A stretch of DNA of 44,982 bases, taken from assembly GCF_024460475.1 (NCBI RefSeq), contig NZ_JANFYN010000017.1, forward strand, positions 1-44,982. Direction: 5' to 3'. Positions 15,355 through 25,418 of the stretch are shown here, piece after piece (the stretch's first letter is position 1; the number at the start of each line of letters is the position of its first letter). Below the pieces are notes generated by a model. It was not told the DNA's origin and did no database searches. It saw only the letters and a program-made list of their open reading frames with translations. The position numbers and the translations under genes are program-made. The DNA is from Holdemanella sp. MSK.7.32 (GTDB lineage Bacteria; Bacillota_I; Bacilli_A; Erysipelotrichales; Erysipelotrichaceae).

Positions 15355-16785
15355 ATGAACGAATATTACCAATCTCCTCTTTCACAGAGATATGCATCTA
15401 AGGAAATGCAGGCATTATTTTCAAACGACAAAAAATTTACGACATGGAGAAGACTTTGGATTGCTCTTGCGGAGTCAGAAAAAGAACTTGGATTAGACAT
15501 TACTGAAGAACAAATCGAAGAATTAAAAGCACACGCTTTAGATATCAACTACGATGTCGCAAAAGCCAGAGAAAAAGAAGTGCGTCATGATGTTATGTCA
15601 CACGTATATGCGTATGGAGTACAATGTCCAAAAGCTAAGGGAATCATTCACTTAGGAGCTACTAGCTGCTACGTTGGTGACAATACAGATTTAATTATCA
15701 TGCACGAAGCTTTAGAGCTTGTACAAAAGAAAATCGTCAATGTATTAGAAAAATTAGAAGAATTCGCATTAAAATACAAAGACATGCCATGTCTTGCGTT
15801 TACTCACTTCCAACCAGCCCAACCAACCACTGTAGGTAAAAGAGCTAGCTTGTGGGCACAAGATTTATATATGGACTACATTGAAATCCAGCATTTATTA
15901 GACAATAAAAAATTATTAGGATGCAAAGGTACAACAGGTACACAGGCAAGCTTTATGGAATTGTTTGAAGGAGATACAGACAAAGTTAAAGCTTTAGATA
16001 AAAAGATTTGTGAAAAATTAGGTTACGACCAATATTTTGCAGTCAGCGGACAAACATATACTCGTAAATATGATACACAAGTATTACAAGTTTTAGTTCA
16101 AATTGCACAAAGTGCACACAAATTCAGTAATGATATTCGTTTATTACAACATATGAAAGAAATCGAAGAACCATTTGAAAAATCACAAATCGGTTCAAGC
16201 GCAATGGCCTACAAACGTAACCCTATGCGTTCTGAAAGAATGGCAGCACTAGCTAACTACATTATTGCCGATTCCATCAACCCTGCAATTACGGCAAGTA
16301 CACAATGGTTTGAAAGAACATTGGATGATTCCGCAAACAAACGTATTTCCATTGCCGAAGCCTTCTTAGCTACGGATGGATTATTAGATCTTTACTTAAA
16401 TGTAAGCGATGGCTTAGTTGTATATCCAAAAGTTGTAGAAGCTAACTTATTAAAAGAACTACCATTCATGGCTACAGAAAATATTATGATGGACGCTGTT
16501 AAAGCCGGTGGAGACCGCCAAGAGTTACACGAATTGATTCGTCAACACTCAATGGCAGCTGGTCGTGTTGTTAAAGAAGAAGGTAAACCAAACGATTTAA
16601 TTGACCGTATTGCACAAGATCCAAAATTTGGCATGACAAAAGAACAAATTCTTTCCATCATGAAACCAGAAAACTTCGTTGGACGTTCTGTTCAACAAAC
16701 AGAAGAATTCTTCAAAGACTTCATTGATCCAATTCTAGCTAAAGAAAAAGATGCATTAGGAATGCATGCCGCAATTAACGTATAA
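15355..16785 (+). CDS. purB: Adenylosuccinate lyase
   Basis: Catalyses two fumarate-releasing steps of purine synthesis (SAICAR to AICAR and adenylosuccinate to AMP). The 476-residue length suits the longer PurB type. The signature is SSAMAYKRNPMRSERM, the flexible catalytic loop with its serine. HLGATSCYVGDNTD and ALTHFQPAQPTTVGKR-type segments supply the active-site histidines. The start is ATG 15355 behind AGGTGG; an upstream GTG in frame overlaps that site. It stands alone on the plus strand with its own promoter and terminator. No purine riboswitch was seen in the 100-base leader. Confidence 0.96.
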   Translation: MNEYYQSPLSQRYASKEMQALFSNDKKFTTWRRLWIALAESEKELGLDITEEQIEELKAHALDINYDVAKAREKEVRHDVMSHVYAYGVQCPKAKGIIHLGATSCYVGDNTDLIIMHEALELVQKKIVNVLEKLEEFALKYKDMPCLAFTHFQPAQPTTVGKRASLWAQDLYMDYIEIQHLLDNKKLLGCKGTTGTQASFMELFEGDTDKVKALDKKICEKLGYDQYFAVSGQTYTRKYDTQVLQVLVQIAQSAHKFSNDIRLLQHMKEIEEPFEKSQIGSSAMAYKRNPMRSERMAALANYIIADSINPAITASTQWFERTLDDSANKRISIAEAFLATDGLLDLYLNVSDGLVVYPKVVEANLLKELPFMATENIMMDAVKAGGDRQELHELIRQHSMAAGRVVKEEGKPNDLIDRIAQDPKFGMTKEQILSIMKPENFVGRSVQQTEEFFKDFIDPILAKEKDALGMHAAINV

Positions 16786-16791
16786 AAAATG

Positions 16792-16815
16792 AGAGCTCAA
16801 CTTGAGCTCTTTTTT
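16792..16815. terminator. Bidirectional terminator between purB and the metalloprotease gene
   Basis: AGAGCTCAACTTGAGCTCT is a perfect inverted repeat with A-runs before and T-runs after, so it works on both strands for the convergent genes. Confidence 0.9.
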
Positions 16816-17434
16816 AATACAAATTTGGGATTGGATTCTTTTTATTTTTCTTCATGATCTCTTTATAGTTTGGCATCCAAGTACACAGTAAATCATAGAA
16901 TTCTTTTGAATGGTTCAAATGATACAAATGCGCTAATTCATGAAGAATGATCGCATCCACAAATTCTAAAGGCATAAATATAAGATTCACATTGAAACAA
17001 ATCTTATGTTTACTTGGTGTACAGCTGCCCCACTTACTTTTATAAAAGCCATATTGTAAAGAAATATCCTGTATGTGTAATTGTTCGCAAAAGAATTCAA
17101 AACGAAGATCAATATACTTTTTGGCATTCTGCTTCAAAAATAGTTGAATCAACTTTGTATCTGGATACAAATATAAATCATAATCTTCAACATAACACTT
17201 TCGTTGATCAATATAATGTAATCTATATTCGTTACCCAATAAAGGAATCTTATCATTTTCTTTTGAAACAGTATACTTGCTTAATTGATTCTTGATCCAA
17301 GTTTCTTGTTCTTTGACAAAATCATCAATTTCCCTTTTAGAAACATAGAAAGGAGCGCTCACCTGAACGACTCCTTTGACTACACGTATTTTTATTTTTT
17401 TACAATTGGACTTACGATGAAGTACATACTCCAT
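16814..17434 (-). CDS. YgjP-like (M48/DUF45) zinc metallopeptidase
   Basis: A 206-residue protein of the YgjP/WLM-like family. The zinc motif is ILHELAHLYHLNHSKEFYDLL, with HExxH plus a third His, and KSKWGSCTPSKHKICFN is the family block just before it. No membrane segment is present, so it is probably cytosolic. It begins at the last base of the mrp stop (TAATG), implying translational coupling. The physiological substrate is unknown. Confidence 0.87.
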   Translation of the reverse strand: MEYVLHRKSNCKKIKIRVVKGVVQVSAPFYVSKREIDDFVKEQETWIKNQLSKYTVSKENDKIPLLGNEYRLHYIDQRKCYVEDYDLYLYPDTKLIQLFLKQNAKKYIDLRFEFFCEQLHIQDISLQYGFYKSKWGSCTPSKHKICFNVNLIFMPLEFVDAIILHELAHLYHLNHSKEFYDLLCTWMPNYKEIMKKNKKNPIPNLY

Positions 17435-18267
17435 TAGGCAATATCTTCTAAGACTTCAGTCGCAATATCACTTACATACGCATCCACTTTTTCTTGTTGT
17501 TCCTTAGAATATGCATCATATTCATTGATATCACGAATTAAATCCAACATAGGAAGTGTTCCATATAGTTTTGTACAAGTTGAATTACACAATGTTTCCA
17601 CATCTTCCTTCTTGTAGAATTCAATTCTTTCATGACAATTTGGACATTCCAAATATGCCATATTTTCAATGATACCAAGAACTTTGACTTCCATCTTCTC
17701 ACACATGTGACAAGCTTTTTCTACAATCATACTTACCATTGGCTGAGGCGTAGATACCATCACAACACCCTGCACTGGAATGGACTGCATAATTGTTAGG
17801 GCAACATCTCCAGTTCCAGGAGGCATATCAATCAATAAGACATCCAAATCACCCCAAACAACATCTGTATAGAATTGTTTAACAACCCCACCAATGACTG
17901 GACCACGCCAGATCACTGGATCCGATTCAGATTGTACCAAGAAGTTTAAAGACATCACTTTAATACCTTCTTTGGATTCAATTGGAATCAATTGCTGCTT
18001 TTCATTTCCATACGCATGCTGGTTTGTCAAAGCTAAAAGTCTAGGAATACTAGGACCTGTAATATCCGCATCCATAATACCTACTTTTAAACCTTTTTTA
18101 GCCATTGCCTTAGCCAACATGACTGTAACTGTGGATTTGCCAACACCACCTTTACCAGACATTACAGTGATAATATTTTTGATGTGGTTATCTGGATTCG
18201 ATTGAATTCCACATGTTTCACTGTTCTTACCACATTTTCCTTGAGAAGGACAACCTTCACATGACAT
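17434..18267 (-). CDS. mrp: Mrp/ApbC-type P-loop ATPase, Fe-S cluster carrier
   Basis: A 277-residue NTPase that carries and delivers iron-sulfur clusters. The deviant Walker A is VMSGKGGVGKSTVTV and the later DMPPGTGD is the family switch motif. An N-terminal cysteine cluster (CEGCPSQGKCGKNSETC) resembles Nbp35-type proteins, and a CPNC pair near residue 210 can hold the bridging cluster. It lies between a Xer recombinase and a YgjP protease in the minus-strand operon. Confidence 0.92.
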   Translation of the reverse strand: MSCEGCPSQGKCGKNSETCGIQSNPDNHIKNIITVMSGKGGVGKSTVTVMLAKAMAKKGLKVGIMDADITGPSIPRLLALTNQHAYGNEKQQLIPIESKEGIKVMSLNFLVQSESDPVIWRGPVIGGVVKQFYTDVVWGDLDVLLIDMPPGTGDVALTIMQSIPVQGVVMVSTPQPMVSMIVEKACHMCEKMEVKVLGIIENMAYLECPNCHERIEFYKKEDVETLCNSTCTKLYGTLPMLDLIRDINEYDAYSKEQQEKVDAYVSDIATEVLEDIA

Positions 18268-18270
18268 ATA

Positions 18271-19173
18271 CTACTCCTCCTTTGGTTTTTCTATTTTTTG
18301 AAAACAACGATCATATACACTTGTTAAACGCTGATCTTGAATATGTGTATAGATCTGCGTCGTTTGAATGTTTGAATGCCCCAACAACTCCTGCACGATT
18401 CTAAGATCCGCATCCCCATCTAAAAGATGTGTCGCAAACGAATGTCTGAAACTATGTGCTGAGATATTAGAGTTCAAATTTAATTCATTCACTTTATTTT
18501 TGATCATTAAATGCACATATTGCCGAGTGCAACGACGGCCTAAACGATTCACAAAAAAATACGAAACATTCTTTACATCCCAAACACTACGAATGGAATC
18601 TAAATAATATTTCATCTGTGAAATACAATACGAAGATATCGGAATCACACGTTCCTTGTCCCCTTTACCTTTGACCTTTAAGATACCTTCCGCCAAATGT
18701 ACATCATTCAATTTTAACTCACAAAGCTCACTTACACGCAAACCACAAGAATATAATACAACTAATATCGTTTTATTATATTGGTCGATCGGATTGTCTT
18801 GAAAAGATGAAAAAACTTTTTTTACCTCATCCACCGACAAATAGACAGGCAGATGTTTAGATGATTTCATCCCATGAATTAATAAAGACACATCTTTGAT
18901 TTCAGGATGCGCAATCGATATCTGCAAATGAAAAGAATGAATACTCGCAATCATACGATTGACACTCGAGGCAATGTGATCTTCGGCATAGACATCCAAA
19001 AAGTCTTCGATATCCAAAACTGAAATTTTTTCGCACAACAAAATATTTCTTTTACCTAAGAAATTTAAATACACCTCAATATCATGAAGATACGATTGTT
19101 GCGTTTTCTTTGATTTTCTTTGTAGAACATTCAAATATAAGCGATAATCCTCAAATGCATCTTTTAATTCCAT
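18271..19173 (-). CDS. XerC/XerD-type tyrosine recombinase
   Basis: Site-specific recombinase of about 300 residues. The SAM-like N-terminal domain is followed by the catalytic domain: Arg in SCGLRVSELCELK, Lys in VKGKGDKERVIP, HSFRHSFATHLL for His and Arg, then GHSNIQTTQIYTH with the second His and the nucleophile Tyr. All are intact. Its place among repair and housekeeping genes suggests the chromosome-dimer resolvase rather than an integrase. Whether it is XerC or XerD cannot be told. The start MELKDAFEDY at 19173 lacks a strong ribosome site; a TTG at 19191 is the alternative. Confidence 0.9.
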   Translation of the reverse strand: MELKDAFEDYRLYLNVLQRKSKKTQQSYLHDIEVYLNFLGKRNILLCEKISVLDIEDFLDVYAEDHIASSVNRMIASIHSFHLQISIAHPEIKDVSLLIHGMKSSKHLPVYLSVDEVKKVFSSFQDNPIDQYNKTILVVLYSCGLRVSELCELKLNDVHLAEGILKVKGKGDKERVIPISSYCISQMKYYLDSIRSVWDVKNVSYFFVNRLGRRCTRQYVHLMIKNKVNELNLNSNISAHSFRHSFATHLLDGDADLRIVQELLGHSNIQTTQIYTHIQDQRLTSVYDRCFQKIEKPKEE

Positions 19174-19192
19174 AAAAATATTATAACACAAA

Positions 19193-19846
19193 TCAAATGT
19201 AAATTGGTTCTAATACCTTCATGTCACAACTTGATTCTTTAATTGCTTCAATCAACACCGATTTTACTTGGTTGTCACGATGATCATATGCGAACTGCAA
19301 ATTACGAATACTAAAGTGATTCGCATACAAAACTTTATTGATCTCATTTAAACGATTCGGACGATGCACCATATAAAAGCGCCCATAACTCTTCAATAAT
19401 CGATTCGCATGAAAGACCAATTGTTCCAAAGTCAAATTCTCTTCCATTCTTCCTAAATGACGAAAATTCAATTGTTCCGGAAGCTGATTGGCATCCATTT
19501 TAAAGTATGGCGGATTGGAAACAATCACATCAAACAAATCATCTTCATATTTTTGTATTGGCTGATTGACAATTTTTACAGGATGCTTGATAAACATATC
19601 TGCATTCTTTTGAGCAACCTTACTAGTCTGTTCTAATATTTCAACACCCACCAGTTCTTTGACATTAAACTGATCAAAATAAACGAGTAAAGCCGCATTA
19701 TTAGTACCAATATCTAAAATGCGCTCCTGCTTTTTTAAATGCACAAATTTAGCTAAAAGTTTTGTATCCGTATTAAAACGAAAATGCTCTTTATCTTGAT
19801 ATAACTTCAAGTTTTCATCCATAAAATAATCTAAAGTTAAACTCAA
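19193..19846 (-). CDS. trmN6: tRNA1(Val) adenine-N6 methyltransferase family protein
   Basis: A 217-residue SAM-dependent methyltransferase of the YfiC/YabB group. ILDIGTNNAALLV is motif I for SAM binding, and IVSNPPYFK is the NPPY catalytic motif for amino-group methylation. The N-terminal KLYQDKEHFRFNTDTKLLAKFV matches the family. It overlaps dinB by four bases. The substrate is inferred from family resemblance. Confidence 0.86.
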   Translation of the reverse strand: MSLTLDYFMDENLKLYQDKEHFRFNTDTKLLAKFVHLKKQERILDIGTNNAALLVYFDQFNVKELVGVEILEQTSKVAQKNADMFIKHPVKIVNQPIQKYEDDLFDVIVSNPPYFKMDANQLPEQLNFRHLGRMEENLTLEQLVFHANRLLKSYGRFYMVHRPNRLNEINKVLYANHFSIRNLQFAYDHRDNQVKSVLIEAIKESSCDMKVLEPIYI

Positions 19847-21012
19847 CTCGCATCCTCCTTCTTCAATAAATCACTCGCCTTTATAAAACATTTACTATCC
19901 ATTTTTTCATTCAGACGATTCAATATAAAATCCGTATTTTCTTGTGGAGCTTCAAATAAATCAATCTGTTCTACAATCTGTTGGGCATCTTTTAAAGACC
20001 CAATATGCACACCTATGTAGCGATAGCCAATGGGTTCAAAATATTCCTCTAACAATTGTCGACAAGCCCCAAAAATCATAGGATACGTATTCGCATACTG
20101 ACTTAGATTCATACTGTGACACACATTATGAAACGCTGTATCTCTTAAAGTTAACGTAACAAGTTTTCCTTTTTGGTTTTCTTGCTGCATCTTATGCGTT
20201 AATTCTCGAACGATATTCTCAAGACAACTATTCACTTCATCAATTGAATATAGATCATTGGAATATGTTCTAGAAATCGAAATGCTCTTTTGTGTAGTTG
20301 AATAACATAGAGTCGCACTCGAATTCCCTCTTGCCTTTTGAATCAAAGAATAAGACGATTTCCCCAATCTATGTATGATCTTTTGTTCATTCTTTTCATC
20401 CGCAAAATCACCAATCGTATAAATACCCATTTCATTTAAAATAGGCACGCTCTTTTTACCAATGCCATTCATTTCATGGATCTTTAAAGGCCATAGTTTT
20501 GTTGAAAGCTCCGACTTTCTTAAAACCGTGATTCCTTTGGGTTTACGCATGTCACTCGCCATTTTCGCAAGAAAGCGATTGGGTGCAACACCAATCGAAC
20601 AATTCAAATGACACTTTTCATAAACACCATTTTGAATTTCAAACACAAGATCCAAAGGCCTTTTATAACGCTTAATAATATCCGTTACATCCATGTAACA
20701 CTCATCTATACTCGCCGGTTCAATTTGATGGGTAAATGTTTTTAAATACGCAAAAAACTGAGCTGACATGGAACGATAATAGCCATAATCACCTTGGATC
20801 AATACTAAATCTGGACAAAGACGTAAAGCCTCATAAACAGGCATCGCACTATGCACACCATATTTTCTGGCTTCATAGTTTGCGGTTGAAATCACGCCTC
20901 GCTTTGAAGTGGAGCCTACCGCAACCGGAAACTCTTTTAAATCCGGATTCTTTATTTCTTCACAACTCGCAAAAAAGGCATTTAAATCAATATGTAATAT
21001 GACTCTAGCCAT
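19843..21012 (-). CDS. dinB: DNA polymerase IV (Y-family)
   Basis: Translesion DNA polymerase of 389 residues. Catalytic acidic residues are visible in HIDLNAFFASCEE and SIDECYMDVTD, and the fingers motif YEARKYGVHSAMPVYEA is present. A helix-hairpin-helix region (MNGIGKKSVPILNEMGI) and little-finger domain follow. The C-terminus does not show a clear beta-clamp box. It overlaps recN by eight bases, so two DNA-damage genes are expressed together. Confidence 0.95.
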   Translation of the reverse strand: MARVILHIDLNAFFASCEEIKNPDLKEFPVAVGSTSKRGVISTANYEARKYGVHSAMPVYEALRLCPDLVLIQGDYGYYRSMSAQFFAYLKTFTHQIEPASIDECYMDVTDIIKRYKRPLDLVFEIQNGVYEKCHLNCSIGVAPNRFLAKMASDMRKPKGITVLRKSELSTKLWPLKIHEMNGIGKKSVPILNEMGIYTIGDFADEKNEQKIIHRLGKSSYSLIQKARGNSSATLCYSTTQKSISISRTYSNDLYSIDEVNSCLENIVRELTHKMQQENQKGKLVTLTLRDTAFHNVCHSMNLSQYANTYPMIFGACRQLLEEYFEPIGYRYIGVHIGSLKDAQQIVEQIDLFEAPQENTDFILNRLNEKMDSKCFIKASDLLKKEDAS

Positions 21013-22639
21013 GAATCTTCACCCATAGATCTTGCATCGATTCTTTCGCTTTTTGACTCGCTTCCCCACTTGTCATTACAGCTAATTCTTGAATCGTTTT
21101 GTCTTGATCAAGTTCTTGTACATTTGTGATGGTTTCACTTGCGGATACCTTTTTATTGACTAAATAATGCGTATTGGCATAGACGGCAACACTGGCCAAG
21201 TGAGTAATACATAAAACTTGGTAATTTTTGGATAAAGCCTTCATCTTAGCACCCATAGCTAAGGCAACTTTACCACTCACACCCGTATCAATTTCATCAA
21301 AGATGATGGTTTCAATACCATTCGAAGCTTGGAACACCACTTTTAATGCCAACATCAATCTTGAAAGTTCTCCTCCAGATGCAGAAGCACTCAAACTTGA
21401 AAAATCCTGTCCTGGATTCATAGAAACTAGAAATTCAATGTCATCAATTCCATTGCTTGAAGGTTTCTTTTCCATACAAGAAATCATAAAGCGAGCATTT
21501 TCTAACATCAAGTCTTTACAATGTTCCATCACTTTTGATTCGAGTTGAGAAAAGACTTCTTTTCTTTTTAATGACAATGCATTTGCCAACTTCATATACG
21601 CCGTAAACGATTCTTCTTTTTCTTTTTCCAATTTGTCAAACACATCCTGCCGATGAATGATTCGATCGATCTTATCAGTGATACTCTTTTTAGACTCCAT
21701 TAAGCTCGTATATGAACCACCATATTTACGATATAATTTCTTGATCAAATATTGACGACTTTGTAGACTATCCAAATCTAAAGAATCATTAGAATGTGTA
21801 TCACGCATATGCTTTAATTCTTCATCCACACCTTGTAAAGAATAATATAAATTTTTGAATGATTCTTCATAGTCATTTAAGATGGGTGATTTTGAAGCTT
21901 GTTTATATAAAGTATATAAAGAATCTAACGCTCCATTTTCTTTATCAATTTCATATAGACAAGACGAAAGATCCTCTGAATTTTTATACCAGCTGGTTGC
22001 CTCGTGAATCTGATCATTTAATGCATCCAATTCATCTTCTTGAATGTTCGCATTCTCAATTTCATCCAGCTGCGTAGTCAAAAATTCCAATTCGGCATCC
22101 GAAAATTCTTCGTTTTTTAATGTTTCTAATTCATGTAAGACATTTGAATACTTCACATACGCTTCCTTTACAGAAGCTTTTAAATCCATAGTCTTCGCAT
22201 AACTATCCAACAATTCCATTTGAACAGATGTGTCCATTAAACGATACGTATCCATTTGCGAATGAATATCGACCAATAGATTGACAATCTTACGCACAAA
22301 AGATAGTGTCGTGATCTGTTGATTGATGCGTACGGTACTCTTATTATTATTTAAAATAGTACGCGAAATAATCACTTGATCATCAACCTCAAAGCCATTC
22401 TCTTCTAAGATCGCATTCACTCTATCATTCGCTGTTAAAACCATTGAAAGCACAGCTTTATCTTTTCCATTACGAATCACATTCGATTTAATACGATTCC
22501 CACTCAAATAGCCAATCGCATCAATTAATAATGATTTACCAGCACCTGTTTCTCCGGTAATCACACTCATTCCATCTGCAAAGTCTATGATACAAGATTT
22601 GAATAATACATAATCTTTTACTGACAATTGTTCAATCAC
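21005..22639 (-). CDS. recN: DNA repair protein RecN
   Basis: An SMC-like ATPase of 544 residues that acts early in double-strand break repair. Walker A is TGETGAGKSLLIDAIG. The middle 200 residues are coiled coil. ASGGELSRLMLALKVV is the ABC signature and TIIFDEIDTGVSG is Walker B. It starts at a GTG behind GAGGTGG, and its placement after tlyA matches many Bacillota. Confidence 0.96.
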   Translation of the reverse strand: MIEQLSVKDYVLFKSCIIDFADGMSVITGETGAGKSLLIDAIGYLSGNRIKSNVIRNGKDKAVLSMVLTANDRVNAILEENGFEVDDQVIISRTILNNNKSTVRINQQITTLSFVRKIVNLLVDIHSQMDTYRLMDTSVQMELLDSYAKTMDLKASVKEAYVKYSNVLHELETLKNEEFSDAELEFLTTQLDEIENANIQEDELDALNDQIHEATSWYKNSEDLSSCLYEIDKENGALDSLYTLYKQASKSPILNDYEESFKNLYYSLQGVDEELKHMRDTHSNDSLDLDSLQSRQYLIKKLYRKYGGSYTSLMESKKSITDKIDRIIHRQDVFDKLEKEKEESFTAYMKLANALSLKRKEVFSQLESKVMEHCKDLMLENARFMISCMEKKPSSNGIDDIEFLVSMNPGQDFSSLSASASGGELSRLMLALKVVFQASNGIETIIFDEIDTGVSGKVALAMGAKMKALSKNYQVLCITHLASVAVYANTHYLVNKKVSASETITNVQELDQDKTIQELAVMTSGEASQKAKESMQDLWVKIHG

Positions 22640-22663
22640 AAAACCACCTCAAGTCTACTTACT

Positions 22664-22692
22664 ATTTTAACGTAAATCTAAAGGAAAATAAA
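22664..22692 (-). promoter_or_regulatory. Candidate recN promoter
   Basis: On the minus strand TTTATT (22692-22687), a 17-base spacer and TAAAAT (22669-22664) lie between the tlyA terminator and recN. The -35 is weak. No inverted repeat of the LexA type was recognised. Confidence 0.4.
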
Positions 22693-22727
22693 CGGTTATA
22701 ATCCATGTGAGAGAGAAAACAAAAAAA

Positions 22728-22757
22728 TAAGAATATCTTCACATTAAGATATTCTTA
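22728..22757 (-). terminator. Terminator overlapping the tlyA stop codon
   Basis: TAAGAATATCTT and its perfect complement flank a six-base loop, followed on the minus strand by seven U residues. The 5' arm is coding sequence and the stop codon lies at its tip. Confidence 0.9.
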
Positions 22758-23475
22758 AATCTTTGGCATACACCATATACTCCTGATTGCCACTTCTTCC
22801 TTCTAGAATACTTGGCATCGCTTCAACACTTCCATAATATTGAAATAGAAAAGATTTTACATCTTCAACAATCTGTAAGGCAAGCTTAGAATTCTTTAGA
22901 ACGCCATGCTTATTCAAAGCAGTAGGACCACACTCAAATTGTGGTTTTACAAGTATCGCCATATGACGAATGGATAAAACACGTAATACATGTTCCAATA
23001 TGGTCTTACAAGATATAAAACTAACATCCATGCACATAAAATCAATCGATTCATCAAACCATTCTGGTACAATTTCACGAGCGTTGTGCCCTTCCATTTT
23101 GATTACACGACAATCTTGATCTAATTCTTTGGCAAGTTGAAGATGACCTACATCTAAGGCATATACTTTTTTAGCTCCATATCGAAGACATACATCCGTA
23201 AATCCACCTGTACTTGCACCAATATCTAATACAACCTGATTTTGAATATTCACATTGTACTTATCTAAACAACCCTTTAGTTTAAAGGCACCACGAGAAA
23301 CAAATTCATCCTCAGTATGTGTTACAACAATATCATCTTCATCGCCAACTAAAAAACTAGCCTTTGTGATGACTTTTCCATTGACACTGATTTTACCTTC
23401 TTTAATCATATCCTGTGCTTTTGCACGAGACGATATCTGATTGAGTAAAGCTTTATCTAAACGAATCTTATCCAT
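22744..23475 (-). CDS. tlyA: TlyA family rRNA 2'-O-methyltransferase
   Basis: A 243-residue protein with an N-terminal S4 RNA-binding domain (residues 1-60: RLDKALLNQISSRAKAQDMI) and an FtsJ-like methyltransferase domain with SAM motif VLDIGASTGGFTD. In actinobacteria the family methylates 16S and 23S rRNA; the target in Bacillota is less certain. It overlaps the dxs stop by eight bases and lies in the classical dxs-tlyA-recN order. Confidence 0.92.
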   Translation of the reverse strand: MDKIRLDKALLNQISSRAKAQDMIKEGKISVNGKVITKASFLVGDEDDIVVTHTEDEFVSRGAFKLKGCLDKYNVNIQNQVVLDIGASTGGFTDVCLRYGAKKVYALDVGHLQLAKELDQDCRVIKMEGHNAREIVPEWFDESIDFMCMDVSFISCKTILEHVLRVLSIRHMAILVKPQFECGPTALNKHGVLKNSKLALQIVEDVKSFLFQYYGSVEAMPSILEGRSGNQEYMVYAKDLRIS

Positions 23476-25330
23476 GTTTTTCTAGTTCCTCAAATAAACA
23501 TTCTGTGCTAATACCTTCTTGAATACGTAAAGATCGAATCGAACCATGACATACATAGTGATCGCCAATACCTAATACATGAATTTTTTCATCCAATGTA
23601 TTCATATATTCTAAAATAGCACTCGATAAGCCGCCCTTCTTAATATCCGTTTCATAAACCGTAATAGGAAGATTTAATTTTAATAAATCTTTCATCATAA
23701 CTTCATCGATCGGTTTAAAGAAACGTGCATTGACAACAAGTAAGCCAATCTGATTTTCTCTTGCCTTATTGATCACATGATCCACATCCGGTCCATATGT
23801 GATCACAATTTGCGTTGGTGTTCCAACCACAAATTTTTCCCAAGTACCAATTGGAATCAATGAATACGACTTGTTTTTTGCGTATCTCACATTTCCTCTA
23901 GGATAACGTACACAAAATGGTTTCTTAGAGGCAAAGGCCGTATAGATCATATTCTGTGCTTCTTTGGCATCTTTTGGCTGAGATAAGACAAGATTTGGAA
24001 TACTTCTAAGCATCGCAATATCAAACACGCCTTGATGCGTTTCACCATCATCTCCAACTAAGCCACAACGATCAATTCCAAGCACAATAGGCACATTCAT
24101 TCTTGCCATGTCGTGGTTGACTTGATCATAAGCTCTTTGAAGGAAAGACGAATAAATACTCACAAATGGTTTTAGTCCACCTAAAGCCATAGCACAAGCC
24201 ATTGTCACGGCATGCTGTTCTGCTATTCCACAATCAAAAAAACGATCTGGATAACGTTTTTGAAATTCTAATAATTTACTACCCTGCGCCATAGCGGGTG
24301 TGATTGCGACAATACTCTTATCTTTTTCCGCCAAATCCATAACCGTATTTGAGATCACTTGTGACCAGGAAATTTCATTAGGTGGAAGTAAACACAAAGA
24401 TTTTCCCGTTACGACATCAAACGGACTGACTCCATGCCACTTACCTACTTTATCTTGTTCCGCAAATTTATAGCCTTTTCCTTTTTGCGTTAGGACATGG
24501 ACAACAATGGGGCCATCATGTTCTTTTGCAGCCTGAAAAACTTTGATCAAGCTAGCAATATCATGGCCATCGACAGGTCCCATATAATCTAAGTTAAACT
24601 CTTTAAATAATGGAGCATCGATCACTTCATCTTTGATCTTATCACGGAAATGTGACAATGTATTCAATACGTTAGTTCCTAATTTATTGGATTTTAAGTT
24701 GTTTTTTACATCATGTTTTAAATCGATATATAAGTGAGAAGCACGAATATCTGTAATTCGTTTTTCAACACCACTATAATTTTTAGAAATCGACATATTA
24801 TTATCATTAAAGATGATGACCATCTTCTTTTGTTTAGAACCAATATCATTTAAAGCCTCTAGTGCCATACCACCCGTTAATGAGCCATCTCCAATTACGG
24901 CAACAACTTGATAATCATCATGCATTAAATCACGTGCAATCGCATAGCCCAATGCGGCAGATAAAGAAGTCGAAGAGTGTCCTGCTTCCCAACAGTCATA
25001 CTTACTTTCACTTCGCTTTTGATATCCTGAAAGCCCACCCTTTTTACGTAATGTCGCAAATTGAGTGGATCTTCCTGTTAATATTTTATGTGTGTAACAT
25101 TGGTGACCTACATCAAAAATCATTTTATCTTTTGGTGAATCAAAGACATAGTGCATCGCAACTGTGACTTCGACAATCCCAAGATTACTCGATAAATGTC
25201 CGCCTGTTTTCGAAATCGACTCGATTAAAAAAGTTCGAATATCGCTGCACAATTGTGTAAGCTCATCGATTGACATATCTTTGATTTGACTAGGTGACTC
25301 AATGTCATACACTTGACTAATCTTTCTCAT
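23468..25330 (-). CDS. dxs: 1-deoxy-D-xylulose-5-phosphate synthase
   Basis: First enzyme of the MEP isoprenoid pathway, joining pyruvate and glyceraldehyde 3-phosphate with thiamine diphosphate. The cofactor motif is VIGDGSLTGGMALEALN, with GHSSTSLSAALG upstream and the DRCGLVGDDGETHQG block in the pyrimidine domain. At 620 residues it is full length. It follows ispA, so precursor supply and prenyl chain building are linked. Its AACGAGGG ribosome site sits just after the ispA terminator, so part of its transcription must read through. Confidence 0.96.
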   Translation of the reverse strand: MRKISQVYDIESPSQIKDMSIDELTQLCSDIRTFLIESISKTGGHLSSNLGIVEVTVAMHYVFDSPKDKMIFDVGHQCYTHKILTGRSTQFATLRKKGGLSGYQKRSESKYDCWEAGHSSTSLSAALGYAIARDLMHDDYQVVAVIGDGSLTGGMALEALNDIGSKQKKMVIIFNDNNMSISKNYSGVEKRITDIRASHLYIDLKHDVKNNLKSNKLGTNVLNTLSHFRDKIKDEVIDAPLFKEFNLDYMGPVDGHDIASLIKVFQAAKEHDGPIVVHVLTQKGKGYKFAEQDKVGKWHGVSPFDVVTGKSLCLLPPNEISWSQVISNTVMDLAEKDKSIVAITPAMAQGSKLLEFQKRYPDRFFDCGIAEQHAVTMACAMALGGLKPFVSIYSSFLQRAYDQVNHDMARMNVPIVLGIDRCGLVGDDGETHQGVFDIAMLRSIPNLVLSQPKDAKEAQNMIYTAFASKKPFCVRYPRGNVRYAKNKSYSLIPIGTWEKFVVGTPTQIVITYGPDVDHVINKARENQIGLLVVNARFFKPIDEVMMKDLLKLNLPITVYETDIKKGGLSSAILEYMNTLDEKIHVLGIGDHYVCHGSIRSLRIQEGISTECLFEELEKHG

Positions 25331-25350
25331 TTTATAACCCTCGTTAAAAA

Positions 25351-25373
25351 AACTAGTCCGCTAAAGACTAGTT
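25351..25373 (-). terminator. Terminator-like hairpin between ispA and dxs
   Basis: AACTAGTC pairs with GACTAGTT across a seven-base loop, with a U-run on the minus strand. It lies inside an otherwise continuous operon and probably lowers dxs expression relative to ispA. Confidence 0.75.
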
Positions 25374-25418
25374 TTAGCTATTATTAATATACCCCTTTTT
25401 TCAAAGAAATTCCATATA

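Noticed and set aside
18271..19173. Phage or element integrase
   Set aside because: It lies in a conserved housekeeping operon with a XerC/D-type length and motif set, and no att-like repeats are near.
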